A DNA stretch of 64,000 bases, from the NCBI RefSeq assembly GCF_004323635.1, contig NZ_CP036515.1, positions 3,659,501 through 3,723,500 of the forward strand, read 5' to 3'. The position numbers and the translations under genes are program-made. The DNA comes from Lichenihabitans psoromatis (GTDB lineage: Bacteria; Pseudomonadota; Alphaproteobacteria; Rhizobiales; Beijerinckiaceae). A model generated the notes under the pieces. That model was given only the letters and a program-made list of their open reading frames with translations, had not been told where the DNA came from and made no database searches. This document shows positions 61,746 through 64,000 of the stretch, in pieces. The first letter of the stretch is position 1; each line of letters opens with the position of its first letter.

Positions 61746-62408
61746 TCAAGCCTGGTTCAGCCATAGGAGATGGGCGGGATAGCCTTCGCCGACCAGCAGC
61801 CCCAAGGTCTCGTAAAGCGGCAGACCAACCACCGACGAATGCGAGCCGATGAGCTTCATGACGAAGGCCTCGGCCAAGCCTTGGATGGCATAGCCGCCAG
61901 CCTTGCCGCGCCACTCGCCCGACGCCAGATAGGCTTCGATTTCCTGGCTGGACAAGCGCTTGAAGCGCACCCGCGTCTCGACCAATTTATGGCGGACATG
62001 TCCCTTCGGGGTCATGACGCTGACGCCGGTGTAGACGCGATGGGCGCGACCCGAGAGCAGCCGAAGACAATCGTCGGCCTCGTCGAGGATTTCACATTTC
62101 GGCAGAATGCGTCGTCCGACACAGACGACTGTATCGGCGGCGACGATAAAGCAATCCTCGAGATCGGCGCGGGCTTGTGCCGTGGCGGTTGCGGCATTCA
62201 GCTTTTCGGCCGCAAGGCGGCCAGCCAGCACACGCGGAAGTTCACCCTTGTGCGGCGTCTCGTCGATATCCGTCGGCAGAAGGACGTCGGGCTCAATGCC
62301 GATCTGTTGCAGCAGAGCCAACCGTCGAGGCGACGCGGATGCGAGAACGAGCTTGGGACGCCAAGTTCCGGTACGGCCGGCGCCGCCCCGTCGGTCCGTC
62401 GCGTTCAC
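61746..62408 (-). CDS. maf: Maf-like nucleotide pyrophosphatase
   Basis: House-cleaning enzyme that hydrolyses non-canonical or excess nucleoside triphosphates. The 220 residues have the N-terminal [24 protein letters not shown] and a C-terminal [10 protein letters not shown] and GLPLYET. The GTG start at 62408 overlaps the infA stop (GTGA). Confidence 0.92.
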   Translation of the reverse strand: MNATDRRGGAGRTGTWRPKLVLASASPRRLALLQQIGIEPDVLLPTDIDETPHKGELPRVLAGRLAAEKLNAATATAQARADLEDCFIVAADTVVCVGRRILPKCEILDEADDCLRLLSGRAHRVYTGVSVMTPKGHVRHKLVETRVRFKRLSSQEIEAYLASGEWRGKAGGYAIQGLAEAFVMKLIGSHSSVVGLPLYETLGLLVGEGYPAHLLWLNQA

Positions 62409-62623
62409 TTGAAGCGGTAGGTGATACGGCCCTTGGTGAGATCGTAGGGCGTCATCTCGACCAGCACCTTGTCGCCCGTGAGCACGCGGATCCGGTTTTT
62501 ACGCATTTTTCCGGCTGTGTGAGCCGTGATTTCGTGATCGTTCTCAAGCTTCACGCGGAACATCGCATTCGGAAGCAATTCGGTGACGGTTCCCGGAAAC
62601 TCGAGCAGTTCTTCTTTCGCCAT
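62405..62623 (-). CDS. infA: Translation initiation factor IF-1
   Basis: Binds the A site of the 30S subunit in initiation. The 72 residues are the standard S1-type fold: [42 protein letters not shown] and the C-terminal [13 protein letters not shown]. The conserved start at 62623 is chosen over the longer open frame. First gene of infA-maf-yacG. Confidence 0.97.
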   Translation of the reverse strand: MAKEELLEFPGTVTELLPNAMFRVKLENDHEITAHTAGKMRKNRIRVLTGDKVLVEMTPYDLTKGRITYRFK

Positions 62624-62879
62624 ATGATCCATTCTTTCTGGCGCGCGAGCCATCCCGGCGCGGTGTGGCAACGCGAGCATTCATCCCGAACAGGCGAAAA
62701 GGCCGATCCGCGAGACATTCTCATCATCGTATCGATCGGCACGCCCACGCAAAACCGCTCTCCCGAGCGAGTAGTCCGGCAGTGCCTCTCTCGCATGTAG
62801 TTGAACCAAGCAGGTTTGTGAACCATCGCATCACCGACGGAGGAGCGATTCCGTCGTTCTGCCGTCATTTTGGACAATC

Positions 62880-63737
62880 TTAATTCCCGGACGCCGGAAA
62901 CTGAGCCGAACCGGTCGTCCGGTCTTCATCCGCCCCCGCGGCCACGAGCGCATCGCGCTGCTTCAATTGGCGAACGCGACGCATGCTGATCGGGATGTGC
63001 ACCAGATAAGCCAAGGTCAAGACGATCAACATTTCCATCGGGAATGTCGCCAGCAAAAGGATCACGACCGCGACGCCGAAGAGAACGAAGATCACCTGAT
63101 CGCGGGGGACTCGCCCAATGGTCTTCCCCGACCAATGCGGGAGGCGGCTCGCCATCAAGGCCGCCACGGCCAGCACATAGATGATCTCGAGCGGCACAAA
63201 GACGCGAGAGATGTTCAGCTCGAACACCGAGTAATGCAGATAGAGCGGCATCAGGACGACCACGGCGCCCGCCGGAGCCGGCATCCCAGTGAAGAACTGA
63301 GATGTCCAGGAGGGCTTATCGTCATCGTCGAGCGCGACATTGAAACGGGCGAGTCGCAGCGCACAGGCGATCGCGAACACCATGGCGGCGAACCAGCCAA
63401 AGCTTTTCACGCCACTGAGAGACCAGAAATAAAGCGTCAGTGCTGGCGCCACGCCGAAATCGAGGAAGTCGGCAAGCGAATCGAGCTCTGCCCCGAAGCG
63501 GGTCGTGCCCTTGAGCGCGCGCGCCAGGCGCCCATCGATCCCGTCGAGCACCGCAGCCGCCAAGATCGACAAAACTGCCTTATCGAACTGCCCGTCAGCG
63601 GCCATCCGGATGGCCGTCAACCCGAGACAAAGCGCCAGGATCGTCACGAGATTCGGAAGAATGATCCGCATCGGCACGGCACGAAAGCGCTTCGAACTCT
63701 CGCGCCGATAGGGTCCACGATCGAAGTCAGGCGTCAT
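62880..63737 (-). CDS. pssA: CDP-diacylglycerol-serine O-phosphatidyltransferase
   Basis: Makes phosphatidylserine, precursor of phosphatidylethanolamine, in the inner membrane. The 285 residues contain the CDP-alcohol motif DGIDGRLARALKGTTRFGAELDSLAD split as DG..AR, G, D..D (about residues 65-90), and about eight helices. The class and N-terminus (RIILPNLVTILALCLGLTAIRMA) are PssA type II. The decarboxylase psd, usually next to it, is not seen in the visible upstream sequence. Confidence 0.94.
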   Translation of the reverse strand: MTPDFDRGPYRRESSKRFRAVPMRIILPNLVTILALCLGLTAIRMAADGQFDKAVLSILAAAVLDGIDGRLARALKGTTRFGAELDSLADFLDFGVAPALTLYFWSLSGVKSFGWFAAMVFAIACALRLARFNVALDDDDKPSWTSQFFTGMPAPAGAVVVLMPLYLHYSVFELNISRVFVPLEIIYVLAVAALMASRLPHWSGKTIGRVPRDQVIFVLFGVAVVILLLATFPMEMLIVLTLAYLVHIPISMRRVRQLKQRDALVAAGADEDRTTGSAQFPASGN

Positions 63738-63814
63738 TTACGATCCCCGCAGCACGAGCGGGGACGATGTCGTCCAGCCGAGCCACACCGCAGCGCGCCC
63801 CGCCGCGAGCTTCT

Positions 63815-64000
63815 TCAAACATGATCCGCCGTCATCTGTCGATCATCATCTCGCGCCATCGACTCAGCCGCGCCCAGCAGCGGCCTTGGACCGGGCCGGA
63901 AGATTTCGACCTTTTCGGTGAAGCCACGAGCGGGGAACAGCCCGATTTGCTCGGCACCGCGTCGCATGTGATTGACGAAGGCGGCCGACAGCAGCAGAGG
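63815..64000 (-). CDS. C-terminal end of an unrecognised protein, cut by window
   Basis: 61 codons run in from the right edge to a TGA at 63815-63817. The visible tail reads FVNHMRRGAEQIGLFPARG and FTEKVEIFRPGPRPLLG, then a polar end. I do not recognise it. It ends 77 bases before the pssA start on the same strand, and does not look like the C-terminus of phosphatidylserine decarboxylase. Confidence 0.5.
   Translation of the reverse strand, partial: PLLLSAAFVNHMRRGAEQIGLFPARGFTEKVEIFRPGPRPLLGAAESMARDDDRQMTADHV

Overview
The window is GC-rich DNA from an alphaproteobacterium, most likely Hyphomicrobiales and close to Beijerinckiaceae/Methylobacteriaceae. The evidence is gene order and protein family: lptF-lptG-lptD-surA-pdxA-rsmA, fabD-fabG-acpP-fabF-mltG-yicC-gmk, rpsF-rpsR-DUF2232-rplI, glyA-ribD-ribE-ribH-nusB, infA-maf-yacG, plus a DUF6894 protein and possible EcfG-type stress promoters. 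Genus cannot be fixed from the sequence alone. No rRNA, CRISPR array, intact insertion sequence or prophage was seen.

Region 1 (1-36.5 kb) is almost all core genome. It holds purine synthesis (purM, purN), ndk, a YheS-like ABC-F ATPase, holC, pepA, the outer-membrane LPS assembly operon with pdxA and rsmA, the fatty-acid synthesis cluster with mltG, yicC and gmk, the S6/S18/L9 ribosomal operon, galM, the riboflavin cluster with nusB and glyA, an L,D-transpeptidase, an AsmA-like protein, trmO, and the molybdate importer modABC. Genes are tightly packed and many are coupled by ATGA, GTGA or TTGA stop/start overlaps.

Region 2 (36.6-48.8 kb) begins at a tRNA-Phe gene and is looser and partly more AT-rich. 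It carries small proteins of unknown function, a DUF6894 protein, a receiver domain that has lost its phosphoacceptor, long gaps, an ArsB-like permease/metallophosphoesterase/MFS operon, an RraA-like protein, a GFA-type zinc protein and two DUF2382 stress proteins.

Region 3 (48.8-61.5 kb) holds mainly accessory enzymes and surface or regulatory genes: an M29 aminopeptidase, a GreA/GreB-type protein, an SGNH hydrolase, a DUF2721 protein, two alpha/beta hydrolases, a large autotransporter with a repeated passenger, a Crp/Fnr regulator, a frameshifted response regulator, an OhrR-like MarR regulator and a secreted Cys-rich protein. Region 4 (61.5-64 kb) returns to core genes: yacG, maf, infA, pssA and an unrecognised partial gene.

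The most unusual finding is a pair of paralogous two-gene modules at 37784-38160 and 58542-58866. Each encodes a two-helix membrane protein of about 80 residues followed, with overlapping reading frames, by a tiny one-helix protein of 30-44 residues. I know of no described function for them. Other points worth checking are modB, which has ATA where its start codon should be, the two damaged receiver domains, the repeated autotransporter passenger, and the absence of nrdR from the glyA-rib cluster.
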